Origin: Pseudomonas sp. PA27(2017)
GTDB lineage: Bacteria > Pseudomonadota > Gammaproteobacteria > Pseudomonadales > Pseudomonadaceae
Assembly: GCF_001945445.1 (NCBI RefSeq)
Contig: NZ_MSXW01000014.1
Span: 62,001-126,000 of the forward strand
Length of the DNA: 64,000 bases
Direction of reading: 5' to 3'
Both the position numbers and the translations under genes were made by a program. The notes beneath the pieces are model-generated. The model was not told the origin of the DNA, searched no databases, and saw only the letters and a list, made by a program, of their open reading frames with translations. Below are positions 55,441 to 63,415 of this stretch, one piece after another (position 1 is the first letter of the stretch; each line of letters opens with the position of its first letter).

Positions 55441-55517
55441 GGGTATCGCTTCGCTCAACGCCAGGCTACAAGAGCGACGCCGCCCCGTAGCCCGGGTCGA
55501 GCGCAGCGATCCCCGGG
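55441..55517. repeat. Inverted pair of REP-like sequences (family 2, copy 2)
   Basis: GGGTATCGCTTCGCTCAACG (from 55441) ending in GGCTAC, and the inverted GTAGCCCGGGTCGAGCGCAG (from 55487) continuing GCGATCCCCGGG. Same family as 43295 and 59703. It lies between converging Rieske and sfsA genes. Confidence 0.75.
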
Positions 55518-55524
55518 AACGCTC

Positions 55525-56235
55525 TCAAGTCAGCAGCACATTCAGACGGCGTACCACCTCGATCCCCTGAGGCGAAATATCCACCCCATAGGCCAGCACC
55601 TCAACGCCCGCACGCACCGCCTCGCGCAGCGCAGCAGCATAGGCCGGATCGATTTCTTCGGCTGGGCGCACGGCGTCGATGCCCGACAGGTTCACGCAAT
55701 ACAGCTGCACGGCGCGCACGCCACTGCGCGCCAGGGCAGCCAGCTCGCGCAGGTGCTTGGCGCCACGCTCGGTGCGCGCATCCGGGAAGGCAGCGACCCG
55801 GCTGTCGGCAAACCCCAGGGTCACGCTTTTCACTTCGACGAAGGCCACGCCACTCGGGTACTCGAGGCAGAAGTCGACCCGGCTGCGCTCCACACCGTAG
55901 GGCACCTCGCGGCGCAACGCGCTGAAGCCGGCCAGCTCGGGGATTCGCCCGGCACGCAGGGCCTCTTCGACCAGCGCGTTGGCCCGCGCGGTATTGATGC
56001 AGGCCAGCCGGCCATGGGGCGTTTCACCGACTTCCCAGGTGCCGGGCAGTTTGCGTTTGGGGTCGTTGGAGCGGCTGAACCATACCCGACAGCCTTCGCT
56101 CATGCAGTTGAGCATCGAGCCGGTGTTCGGGCAGTGGATGGTCAGCAGCTCGCCGCCAGCGGTCTCGATATCGGCGAGAAAGCGCTTGTAGCGGCGCAGC
56201 AACCGGGCCTCTTCGAGGGGCGGATCAAACTGCAT
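55525..56235 (-). CDS. sfsA: Sugar fermentation stimulation protein SfsA
   Basis: This 236-residue protein has an N-terminal OB-like region and a nuclease-like C-terminal domain. Signatures are [15 protein letters not shown], and Phe-Val-Glu-Val-Lys-Ser-Val-Thr-Leu (restriction-endonuclease-like core). Its start overlaps the end of the upstream aminotransferase gene by 11 nt. SfsA is thought to bind or cut nucleic acid; its cellular role is not clear. Confidence 0.96.
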   Translation of the reverse strand: MQFDPPLEEARLLRRYKRFLADIETAGGELLTIHCPNTGSMLNCMSEGCRVWFSRSNDPKRKLPGTWEVGETPHGRLACINTARANALVEEALRAGRIPELAGFSALRREVPYGVERSRVDFCLEYPSGVAFVEVKSVTLGFADSRVAAFPDARTERGAKHLRELAALARSGVRAVQLYCVNLSGIDAVRPAEEIDPAYAAALREAVRAGVEVLAYGVDISPQGIEVVRRLNVLLT

Positions 56236-57406
56236 GGGCTTGCCAGCTCTTCAGGCCACGGGCGATGCGCGCGACGGCTTCTTCGAGACGCGGTAGGCTC
56301 TGGGTGTAGGCGAAACGCACATGGTGGCCGGCCTGGTGGCGACCGAAGTCCAATCCCGGCGTGAAGGCCACATGCTCGGTTTCCAGGAAGTGCTGGCAGA
56401 AGGCATAGGCATCGCCGCCAAAGGCGCTCACGTCGGCGTACAGATAGAAGGCTCCCTCGGGCTCGACGGCAATGCCGAAGCCGAGTTCGCGCAATGCTGG
56501 CAACAGAAAGTCGCGGCGCTGGGCAAAGGCGGCGCGGCGTTCCTCGAAGATGGCCATCGACTCTGGCTGGAAGCAGGCCAGCGCAGCATGCTGGGCCATG
56601 CTCGGGGCGCTGATGTAGAGGTTCTGCGCCAGTTTCTCCAGGTCCGCCACCGCCGCCTCGGGCGCCACCAGCCAGCCCAGACGCCAACCGGTCATGCCGA
56701 AGTACTTGGAGAAGCTGTTGAGCACGAAGGCTTCGTCATCCACCTCCAGCACGCTGCTGGCGTCCACGCCGTAGGTCAGGCCGTGGTAAATCTCGTCGAC
56801 CACCATATGCCCGCCACGGACTTTCAGCGCCTGGGACAGGGCAGCGAGCTCGGCGGCGCTCAGCAGCGTGCCCGTCGGGTTGGCCGGCGAGGCGAGCAAG
56901 GCGCCGACGCTGTCGGCATTCCAGTGCTCGGCAACCGTTTCCGGTGTGAGCTGATAACGCTGCTCGGGGCCGACCGGCACCAACTGCGCCGCCCCTTCGA
57001 CCAGGCGCAGAAAATGCCGGTTGCAAGGGTAGCCCGGGTCGGCCAGTAGCCAGTGCTTGCCGGGGTCGACCAACAGGCTCGCTGCCAGCAGCAGTGCACC
57101 GGAGCCGCCCGGCGTGATGAGAACGCGCTGGGGGTCTATGCTCAATCGATAGCGTTGCGCGTAGAAGCCGGCGATCGCCTCACGCAATGCCGGCAAGCCG
57201 CGCGCTGCGGTGTAACGGGTATGGCCGGCAGCCAACGCCGCCTGGCCGGCGGCCACGATGGGCGCGGCGGTGGTGAAATCCGGCTCGCCGATCTCCAGGT
57301 GAATGACGTCATGGCCCTCGGCCTGCAACTGATTGGCGCGCGCCAGCAGGGCCATCACGTGAAAGGGTTCGATCGCGCGGCTGCGGGCGCTGTAAGGCTG
57401 TGCCAT
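56225..57406 (-). CDS. PLP-dependent aminotransferase (class I/II)
   Basis: This 393-residue fold-type I aminotransferase has Gly-Glu-Pro-Asp-Phe near residue 40 and Pro-Gly-Gly-Ser-Gly-Ala for phosphate contact. The motifs Ser-Pro-Ala-Asn-Pro-Thr-Gly and Asp-Glu-Ile-Tyr-His-Gly follow, and the PLP Lys is in [13 protein letters not shown]. It resembles the broad alanine/aspartate-type transaminases found next to dksA in Pseudomonas. Substrate not assigned. Confidence 0.92.
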   Translation of the reverse strand: MAQPYSARSRAIEPFHVMALLARANQLQAEGHDVIHLEIGEPDFTTAAPIVAAGQAALAAGHTRYTAARGLPALREAIAGFYAQRYRLSIDPQRVLITPGGSGALLLAASLLVDPGKHWLLADPGYPCNRHFLRLVEGAAQLVPVGPEQRYQLTPETVAEHWNADSVGALLASPANPTGTLLSAAELAALSQALKVRGGHMVVDEIYHGLTYGVDASSVLEVDDEAFVLNSFSKYFGMTGWRLGWLVAPEAAVADLEKLAQNLYISAPSMAQHAALACFQPESMAIFEERRAAFAQRRDFLLPALRELGFGIAVEPEGAFYLYADVSAFGGDAYAFCQHFLETEHVAFTPGLDFGRHQAGHHVRFAYTQSLPRLEEAVARIARGLKSWQAHAV

Positions 57407-57721
57407 GGGAATGCCCCGGGAAACGATAAAGGTGGAATTCTATCAGGGGCGCTGTGTCATACCGTGCCAACGCGCCACTGAAATACGTGTTTACATTGCG
57501 ATTGCAGGCTTTGGCATCCGCCACGGGGTGGCTCCTCAGGCTCACCACGAAACCCAGGCAGGGCCGGCTGGAAACCAGACGCACAACCGCGACATCCGGG
57601 AGTGGCGCGGCTTGAGTCGATCTGGTAAGTTCGCCCGCTTGCAGTCGCAGGGCCGTTATTGTAAACGGCAACGGACACATACCCTGCGCAGTGGATTAGA
57701 GAGAGTGAGAGGCGGTCATCC
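57407..57721. other. Divergent intergenic region, aminotransferase/dksA
   Basis: 315 nt without a convincing gene. It should hold the promoters of both genes. Only a weak candidate is visible for dksA: TTGCAG (57639-57644), a 17-nt spacer, then TAAACG. The dksA ribosome site is GAGAGGCGG, 9 nt before the ATG. I see no other structure. Confidence 0.5.
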
Positions 57722-58165
57722 ATGCCCACCAAAGCAAAAGCAACAAACGGCCAATTGATTCGTGGCTTCGAACCCTACAAGGAAACCAAGGGCGAGGAGT
57801 ACATGAGCGAGGCGATGCGCGCCCACTTCACCAGTATCCTGAACAAGTGGAAGCTTGAGCTGATGCAGGAAGTCGACCGTACCGTGCATCACATGCAGGA
57901 CGAAGCGGCCAACTTCCCCGACCCAGCCGACCGCGCCAGCCAGGAAGAAGAGTTCAGCCTGGAGCTGCGCGCCCGTGATCGCGAGCGCAAGCTGATCAAG
58001 AAGATCGACGAGACGCTGCAACTGATCGAAGACGAGGACTACGGCTGGTGCGACTCCTGCGGTGTCGAGATCGGCATTCGTCGCCTGGAAGCGCGCCCTA
58101 CCGCCACCCTGTGCATCGACTGCAAGACCCTGGCGGAAATCAAGGAAAAACAGGTCGGCTCCTGA
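57722..58165 (+). CDS. dksA: RNA polymerase-binding transcription factor DksA
   Basis: DksA (147 residues) enters the polymerase secondary channel and, with ppGpp, controls rRNA and amino-acid promoters. A long coiled-coil (about 30-105) carries the tip acidic pair in Asp-Pro-Ala-Asp-Arg-Ala, followed by a four-Cys zinc finger (Cys-Asp-Ser-Cys and Cys-Ile-Asp-Cys) and a C-terminal helix. All four Cys are present, so this is the zinc form. It is followed by gluQ, the usual partner. Confidence 0.98.
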   Translation: MPTKAKATNGQLIRGFEPYKETKGEEYMSEAMRAHFTSILNKWKLELMQEVDRTVHHMQDEAANFPDPADRASQEEEFSLELRARDRERKLIKKIDETLQLIEDEDYGWCDSCGVEIGIRRLEARPTATLCIDCKTLAEIKEKQVGS

Positions 58166-58177
58166 GTCGATCCACAG

Positions 58178-58199
58178 ACGGGGCGCTCAGGCGCCCCGT
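58178..58199 (+). terminator. Terminator between dksA and gluQ
   Basis: A 9-bp stem ACGGGGCGC/GCGCCCCGT with a TCAG loop, followed by TTTCGTTTCG. Probably partial read-through into gluQ. Confidence 0.75.
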
Positions 58200-58228
58200 T
58201 TCGTTTCGCCCCGCACAAACGTCCCGCC

Positions 58229-59116
58229 ATGCCTAAACCCGCCTATATCGGTCGCTTCGCGCCCACACCCAGTGGCTACCTGCACTTCGGCTCGCTGGTC
58301 GCCGCCCTCGCCTCCTATCTCGATGCCCGCTCCGCTGGCGGCCGCTGGCTGCTGCGCATGGAAGACCTCGACCCGCCCCGGGAAGTGCCTGGTGCACAGG
58401 CCGCCATCCTGCAGACCCTGGAGCGCTATGGCCTGCACTGGGACGGCGAGCTGGTGCGCCAGAGCGATCGCCACGGCGAATACGAAACGCTGGTGCAACG
58501 CCTGTTCGACCAGGGCCTGGCCTACGCCTGCACCTGTTCGCGCAAGCAACTCGAGGGCAGCGGCGGCATCTATCCGGGTCATTGCCGCAATGCCGGGCAC
58601 GCCCGCCATGACGCAGCCATCCGCCTGCGCGTCCCCGAGCTGACCTACCGCTTCACCGATCGCGTGCAGGGCGAGTACAGCCAGCACCTGGGCCGCGAGG
58701 TCGGCGACTTCGTGATCCGCCGCCGCGACGGCCTCTACGCCTACCAGCTCGCCGTGGTGCTGGACGATGCCTGGCAGGGCATCAACAGCGTGGTACGCGG
58801 CGCCGATCTGCTCGACTCCACGCCACGCCAGCTTTACCTGCAAGAGCTGCTCGGCTTCTCCCAGCCGCGTTATCTGCACGTGCCGCTGATCATCCAGCCC
58901 GACGGCCACAAGCTCGGCAAGTCCTACCGCTCGCCGCCCTTGCCCGGCGACCAGGCCACGCCACTGCTGATCCGCGCATTACGTGCCCTGGGTCAGCCCG
59001 CGCCCGACGAGCTGGCCGACGCCTGCGCCGAAGAACTGCTGCAGTGGAGCGCCAGGTACTGGGACGCCGGCCTCATTCCCCGTACCCGCAACCTGGCGGA
59101 AAGTCAGTTGCGCTGA
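58229..59116 (+). CDS. gluQ: Glutamyl-queuosine tRNA(Asp) synthetase
   Basis: GluQ-RS (295 residues) glutamylates the queuosine of tRNA-Asp. It resembles the catalytic half of GluRS with the motif-1 region Gly-Arg-Phe-Ala-Pro-Thr-Pro-Ser-Gly-Tyr-Leu-His-Phe-Gly-Ser and a zinc site Cys-Thr-Cys...Tyr-Pro-Gly-His-Cys. The KMSKS equivalent is Lys-Leu-Gly-Lys-Ser. There is no anticodon-binding domain. In P. aeruginosa I recall the cbrAB genes next; they are not here. Confidence 0.97.
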   Translation: MPKPAYIGRFAPTPSGYLHFGSLVAALASYLDARSAGGRWLLRMEDLDPPREVPGAQAAILQTLERYGLHWDGELVRQSDRHGEYETLVQRLFDQGLAYACTCSRKQLEGSGGIYPGHCRNAGHARHDAAIRLRVPELTYRFTDRVQGEYSQHLGREVGDFVIRRRDGLYAYQLAVVLDDAWQGINSVVRGADLLDSTPRQLYLQELLGFSQPRYLHVPLIIQPDGHKLGKSYRSPPLPGDQATPLLIRALRALGQPAPDELADACAEELLQWSARYWDAGLIPRTRNLAESQLR

Positions 59117-59168
59117 ACGCCGCTAACGGGCAGCCTTGCGCACCCACCGTGATCATCAGGAAATCGCC

Positions 59169-59699
59169 ATGCGCGCCCAGCTCGAAGAACTCATCGGCAA
59201 AATCAGCTCGGGCTGCCTGCCTCAGAACGAAATCAGCCGCATCGCCGACGAAGCGGCCCAGGCCTATGTCGACCCAGCCGCCTTCCTGGCGGCCAATTCG
59301 GACATCAATTACGACGACAGCTTCCCCATTCCCCTGGGCGAGTGGATGGTGGTCGGCAACCTGCCGGAGACCGTACTGTTCCAGGCCGACAGCTACGAAG
59401 CGCTGTTCGGCCAGATCACCGAGTCGTTCGGGCCCGAAGTGAGCTTCGTGCTGACCGCCAAGCAGTTGAAGAAAGTCGAACCGCTCAAGGCCCTGAACCG
59501 CATCCAGGTGCAGCTCGGCAGCCTGTCGAAAGAAACCCAGGGCTACACGCTGGTCGACTTCAGCGAACCGCTGGATGACGAGTTGCAGGCCGTGCTGGTT
59601 TACACCACCGACCTGCCTCGAGTGCTGGAGCTGGCAGTAGAAATCGGCATTTACGCGGCGCCAGCTTACGAAGCGCTGAAGGCTGCTCAGGCGGAATAA
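59169..59699 (+). CDS. Conserved-looking protein of unknown function
   Basis: This 176-residue, acidic protein starts Met-Arg-Ala-Gln-Leu-Glu-Glu-Leu behind AGGAAAT. No signal peptide or membrane helix is visible. A helical N-terminus (1-45) is followed by a mixed alpha/beta region with the segments Asp-Asp-Ser-Phe-Pro-Ile-Pro-Leu-Gly-Glu-Trp-Met-Val-Val and Tyr-Thr-Leu-Val-Asp-Phe-Ser-Glu-Pro-Leu. I do not recognise the family. Codon use matches the neighbours. It lies 52 nt after gluQ on the same strand and may be cotranscribed. Confidence 0.75.
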   Translation: MRAQLEELIGKISSGCLPQNEISRIADEAAQAYVDPAAFLAANSDINYDDSFPIPLGEWMVVGNLPETVLFQADSYEALFGQITESFGPEVSFVLTAKQLKKVEPLKALNRIQVQLGSLSKETQGYTLVDFSEPLDDELQAVLVYTTDLPRVLELAVEIGIYAAPAYEALKAAQAE

Positions 59700-59702
59700 A
59701 GC

Positions 59703-59735
59703 CTCCCGGATATCGCTTCGTTCGACCCAGGTCGC
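59703..59735. repeat. Single REP-like sequence (family 2, copy 3)
   Basis: Contains ATATCGCTTCGTTCGACCC, one half of the inverted pairs seen at 43295 and 55441. It lies between converging genes. Confidence 0.55.
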
Positions 59736-59741
59736 GTCGCG

Positions 59742-60644
59742 TTACAGACCCGCCTCGTGCAGCCGACGCAGGTGTTCGATGTAAAGGCTGACCGGATCGA
59801 CACCCTCGCCGACCCGGCCGAAGTGCTGGTTGACGATGTCCAGGTGATCGAGCGGGTAGTCGTCGCGAATCACCTTGCCCAGGTGCGAGCTGACCCGCCC
59901 GACCATGCCGTCGCATTGCCCGGCCTCACGCACGAAGGCGCGGGCGAAACGGCGACAGAACCAGTTCGACGGATCACGTCGGTTGCCACCCTGGTCGGTG
60001 ATGCCCGGCTGCAGGGTGCCGGACCAGGAGTAATAGCGCACGCCATTGACCTCCTCGGGCCCGTCTTCGCCCCAGGTCGGGGGTAAACCCTGCGGGTACT
60101 GATGGTTGAAGATGCCCACGCCCTCGGTGGTCAGCGAGCGATGGGCAGCGATGGCGTTGATGGGCATCGTCGCGCCGCGCGCGCCGCTGTCCAGCAAGGT
60201 GAACAGCCGCGCCAGCATATGGGTGCCCATGCGCAGCAGCAGGCTTTTCAGGCCATTCGTGGCGTATTTGCGTTCCAGGTGATCGGCCAACTCCGAGCCC
60301 TGGTTGGGGCCTGCCACCGAGGTGACCGAGGCAATCCATTCCGGCCGATGTGCGGCAGCGTAGCGACACACCAGAGCACCCTGGCTGTGGCCGATCAGGT
60401 GCACCTTTTCCGCACCGCTGCGCCGCCGCGCCTCGGCGATCTGCAAAATCAGCTGCTCGCCGCGCAGCTCGGTTGCATGCACCGGCGACAGGCGCGCCGG
60501 ATACACGTCCACGCCCTGGTTACGCAGCGCGGTAGTGATGCCGTACCAGTATTCGAAACCGAACAAGCTGACGAAACCCAGCATGCCGGGCACCAGCACC
60601 AGTGGATAACGGGGAACTGCACGATGACCCATTTCAGTCTCCAT
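59742..60644 (-). CDS. Family I triacylglycerol lipase-like alpha/beta hydrolase without signal peptide
   Basis: This 300-residue protein is clearly related to secreted Pseudomonas LipA lipases. The shared segments are Pro-Leu-Val-Leu-Val-Pro-Gly-Met-Leu-Gly-Phe, Gly-Ile-Thr-Thr-Ala-Leu-Arg, Ser-Trp-Ser-Gly and Ser-Ser-His-Leu-Gly-Lys-Val-Ile-Arg-Asp-Asp-Tyr. The triad is Ser87 (Gly-His-Ser-Gln-Gly), Asp245 (Cys-Asp-Gly-Met-Val-Gly) and His267 (Asp-His-Leu-Asp-Ile-Val-Asn-Gln). Two Cys (230 and 244) could form the family disulfide. There is no N-terminal signal peptide and no lipase foldase gene beside it. The start is 60644 or 60632; both have ribosome sites. Confidence 0.9.
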   Translation of the reverse strand: METEMGHRAVPRYPLVLVPGMLGFVSLFGFEYWYGITTALRNQGVDVYPARLSPVHATELRGEQLILQIAEARRRSGAEKVHLIGHSQGALVCRYAAAHRPEWIASVTSVAGPNQGSELADHLERKYATNGLKSLLLRMGTHMLARLFTLLDSGARGATMPINAIAAHRSLTTEGVGIFNHQYPQGLPPTWGEDGPEEVNGVRYYSWSGTLQPGITDQGGNRRDPSNWFCRRFARAFVREAGQCDGMVGRVSSHLGKVIRDDYPLDHLDIVNQHFGRVGEGVDPVSLYIEHLRRLHEAGL

Positions 60645-60791
60645 TGGGGCGTCCTTGTCCGAGTCGATGGTCACGCGCAACACGCATCATGACGGTCGAT
60701 GGCCACTATCGAGCCATTCGACTTCATCCCTGACTGCCTCGCCCCTAGCATGGTTCCGTGAAACACCGAACATAGCGAGACGAGGTACACC

Positions 60792-60926
60792 ATGAAAGCC
60801 CTGACCATCACCCTGCTGCTGAGCCTGCTCAGCGCCCAGGCACTGGCATTGCCCAGCCGCCATCCGGCCCCCATTCTGGGCGAAGCCGTCGACAGCAGCC
60901 AGCAGCAGTCCGCCTGCAAGCGATAA
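60792..60926 (+). CDS. Small secreted peptide (44 aa), unknown function
   Basis: This short ORF begins Met-Lys-Ala-Leu-Thr-Ile-Thr behind a GAGG site 8 nt upstream. It has a clean signal peptide: Lys, then Leu-Leu-Leu-Ser-Leu-Leu-Ser, ending Ala-Gln-Ala-Leu-Ala near residue 19. The remaining mature peptide of about 25 residues is polar, rich in Ser/Gln, and holds one Cys. It fills the gap between the divergent lipase gene and osmE and has no counterpart I recognise. Confidence 0.6.
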   Translation: MKALTITLLLSLLSAQALALPSRHPAPILGEAVDSSQQQSACKR

Positions 60927-60984
60927 GACCAGCGGCCGGCAAGCTCACTGAAAACGACCTGCACAAGCCGCGGTGATTTAAGCC

Positions 60985-61012
60985 GAACTTAATTCCCTGG
61001 CCCAGGCTCAGA
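60985..61012 (+). promoter_or_regulatory. AlgU (sigma22/RpoE-type) promoter of osmE
   Basis: GAACTT (60985-60990), a 17-nt spacer and TCAGA (61008-61012), close to the AlgU consensus GAACTT-N16/17-TCTGA. It is 34 nt upstream of osmE. I recall osmE as part of the P. aeruginosa AlgU regulon. Confidence 0.7.
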
Positions 61013-61046
61013 AAAATGGTCTGGTTCATCACAAGGGAAATTAACC

Positions 61047-61400
61047 ATGTTCAAGCAAAGCCTGGGTGCCGCCTGCGTACTGGCCGTTCTGACCGGTTGT
61101 GCCGGCAAGCCCGAGAATCCGGTCGACCATTTCACCTTCCGCAACGAACCGCTGGTCAAGCAGGTGGAAAAGGACATGAGCAAGTCCACCGTGCTGGAAC
61201 TGGGTGGCCCACCCTCTTCGGAAGTAAACCGCACCATCGCCCCCGGTACTTGCAACAACTACATCCTCAACAAGGATGGCAAGGAGCAGCCCTACTACGT
61301 CGCCTTCAACTCGGCTGACCGTGTGGAAAGCAAAGGCTTCCTGACCTGCGAACAGATGGAGATCAACGAGCGCGAGCGCGCCCGTGGTCACGGCATCTGA
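61047..61400 (+). CDS. osmE: Osmotically inducible lipoprotein OsmE
   Basis: This 117-residue lipoprotein has lipobox Leu-Thr-Gly-Cys (Cys18) and an SmpA/OmlA-like fold, as in BamE. It matches E. coli OsmE at Pro-Ser-Ser-Glu-Val, Gly-Thr-Cys-Asn-Asn-Tyr-Ile-Leu-Asn-Lys-Asp-Gly-Lys and Gly-Phe-Leu-Thr-Cys, including both mature Cys that may form a disulfide. An AlgU-type promoter upstream suggests envelope/osmotic-stress control. Confidence 0.92.
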   Translation: MFKQSLGAACVLAVLTGCAGKPENPVDHFTFRNEPLVKQVEKDMSKSTVLELGGPPSSEVNRTIAPGTCNNYILNKDGKEQPYYVAFNSADRVESKGFLTCEQMEINERERARGHGI

Positions 61401-61417
61401 TCGTCAGAGCTGAAATG

Positions 61418-61453
61418 AAAATGCCCGCCTCGTGAGAGAGCGGGCATTTTTTA
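61418..61453. terminator. Terminator after osmE
   Basis: The stem ATGCCCGC/GCGGGCAT (61421-61428 with 61440-61447) is preceded by AAA and followed by six T. It ends osmE and can also act on the minus strand. Confidence 0.88.
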
Positions 61454-61506
61454 TGGCCAGCAAACCTGCTTCTAGCGCAGCTGCACCGAAGTGCAGTTGG
61501 CCATAA
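61451..61506 (-). other. Structured 3' region of the cysNC transcript with UUCG tetraloop
   Basis: The outer perfect 9-bp arms TTATGGCCA/TGGCCATAA enclose a CTGCAC-TTCG-GTGCAG hairpin on the minus strand, a very stable cUUCGg loop. It begins 8 nt after the cysNC stop, so it likely protects or ends that message. Confidence 0.6.
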
Positions 61507-61513
61507 ACAGGTT

Positions 61514-63403
61514 TTAGATGGCGCCGCGAGCGCGCAGTACGGCCAGCACCTGCTTGACGCCGTCCTCCACCGACACGCTTTGGGTGTCGATGACCAGGTC
61601 GGCATCGAGCGGCACATCGTACGGGAAAGACTCGCCCGGGATGTTGTCGCCAGCTGCCGCATACAGCCCCTGCGGATCACGCTCGGCACATGCCTGCGGC
61701 GAGGCCTGCACGTAGACGGTGATCAGCCGCTCGGCACCGATCAGCACCTTGGCCTGCTCACGCCCTTCGGCATCCGGCGCCACGAACGCGGCCAGGGCGA
61801 TCAGCCCGGCTTCGTTGAACTGACGCGCCACATGGGCTGCACGACGCCAGTTCTCGGCACGGCCGGCACGATCCTGCGGCAGGCCTTTGTTCAGATCATG
61901 ACGCAGGTTCTGGCCGTCGAGAACATAGACCGCACGCCCCATGTCGAACAGCTTGCGCTCCAGGGCGTAGGCCAGGGTGCTCTTGCCAGCCCCGGACAGG
62001 CCGCTGAACAGCACGGTAGCCGGCTGCTGGCCGAGGCGCGCAGCACGTTCCTCGGTGGACACGTGGCCGCTGTCGGCATGGTGCGCGCCGCTGCTGGCAT
62101 CGGCGATGATCATGCCAGCGCCTACGGTGCCGTTGGTCAGGCGATCAATGACGATGAACGCACCGGTGGTGCGGTTGTGCTCGTAGCCGTCCAGGGCGAT
62201 GGGCGCATCCAGCGCGACCTTGACCTTGCCGATCTCGTTGAGCTGCAGGCTGCTCGCCGCGCCCTGCTCCAGGGTGTTCACGTCGACCCGGTGGGTGATG
62301 CTGGCGATCGAGCCCGGCACGTAGCTGGTGGCACGCTTGATGTCGTATTTCTTGCCCGGCAGCATCGGCTCTTCGGCCATCCACACCAGCATGGCGTCAA
62401 AGGTGTCGACTACCTGCGGGCGGTTGTCGGCGTGCACCAGCATGTCGCCACGCGATACGTCGATCTCGTCTTCCAGGGTCAGGGTGATGGCCTGGCCCGG
62501 GCCGGCCTGCTCCAGCTCGCCTTCGAAGGTGACGATGGACTTGACCCGGCTACCCTTGCCCGACGGCAGCGCGATGACTTCGTCGCCCTTGCGCACGATG
62601 CCGCTGGCCAGGGTGCCGGCGAAACCGCGGAAGTTGAGGTTCGGACGGTTGACGTACTGCACCGGGAAACGCAGGTCGTCGAAGTTGCGGTCGCCCGCCA
62701 CTTCGACGCTCTCGAGGATTTCCATCAGCGACTGGCCGGTGTACCACGGCGAGCGCTCGGACTTGTTGACCACGTTGTCGCCCTTGAGCGCCGACATGGG
62801 CACGAACTCCAGGGTGCTCGGACGCAGGTTGATCTTCTCGGCGAAGGCCAGGTAGTCGGCCTTGATCTGCTCGAACACGCCCTGGTCGAAGTCCTTGAGG
62901 TCCATCTTGTTGATGGCCACGACGATGTGCTTGATGCCCAGCAAGGACGCGATGAAGCTGTGTCGCTTGGTCTGGGTCTGCACGCCGTAACGGGCGTCGA
63001 TCAGAATGATCGCCAGGTCGCAGGTCGAAGCACCGGTGGCCATGTTGCGCGTGTACTGCTCATGGCCAGGGGTGTCGGCGATGATGAACTTGCGCTTGGC
63101 GGTGGAGAAATAGCGGTAGGCGACATCGATGGTGATGCCCTGCTCGCGCTCGGCCTGCAGGCCGTCGACCAGCAGCGCCAGGTCGACTTCCTCACCAGTG
63201 GTGCCGCTCTTCTTCGAATCGCGGGTGATGGCTTCCAGGTGATCTTCGTAGATCATCTTGGAGTCATGCAGCAGGCGCCCGATCAGGGTGCTCTTGCCGT
63301 CATCGACGTTACCGCAGGTAAGGAAGCGCAGCAGTTCCTTGCGCTCGTGCTGAGCCAGGTAGGCGTGAATGTCCTGGCTGATCAAATCGGATTGGTGACT
63401 CAT
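61514..63403 (-). CDS. cysNC: Bifunctional sulfate adenylyltransferase subunit 1 / adenylylsulfate kinase
   Basis: This 629-residue fusion joins CysN (about 1-430, an EF-Tu-like GTPase) with CysC (about 455-629, APS kinase). CysN shows [15 protein letters not shown] and Asn-Lys-Met-Asp. CysC shows the P-loop Gly-Leu-Ser-Gly-Ala-Gly-Lys-Ser-Thr and Asp-Gly-Gln-Asn-Leu-Arg, where the usual family residue at Gln is Asp or Glu. With CysD it activates sulfate to APS, then PAPS, for cysteine synthesis. It starts 12 nt after cysD. Confidence 0.97.
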   Translation of the reverse strand: MSHQSDLISQDIHAYLAQHERKELLRFLTCGNVDDGKSTLIGRLLHDSKMIYEDHLEAITRDSKKSGTTGEEVDLALLVDGLQAEREQGITIDVAYRYFSTAKRKFIIADTPGHEQYTRNMATGASTCDLAIILIDARYGVQTQTKRHSFIASLLGIKHIVVAINKMDLKDFDQGVFEQIKADYLAFAEKINLRPSTLEFVPMSALKGDNVVNKSERSPWYTGQSLMEILESVEVAGDRNFDDLRFPVQYVNRPNLNFRGFAGTLASGIVRKGDEVIALPSGKGSRVKSIVTFEGELEQAGPGQAITLTLEDEIDVSRGDMLVHADNRPQVVDTFDAMLVWMAEEPMLPGKKYDIKRATSYVPGSIASITHRVDVNTLEQGAASSLQLNEIGKVKVALDAPIALDGYEHNRTTGAFIVIDRLTNGTVGAGMIIADASSGAHHADSGHVSTEERAARLGQQPATVLFSGLSGAGKSTLAYALERKLFDMGRAVYVLDGQNLRHDLNKGLPQDRAGRAENWRRAAHVARQFNEAGLIALAAFVAPDAEGREQAKVLIGAERLITVYVQASPQACAERDPQGLYAAAGDNIPGESFPYDVPLDADLVIDTQSVSVEDGVKQVLAVLRARGAI

Positions 63404-63415
63404 GGTGGGTGATCC

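Noticed and set aside
61580..63412. 610-codon plus-strand ORF opposite cysNC
   Set aside because: Antisense shadow; cysNC carries intact GTPase and kinase motifs.
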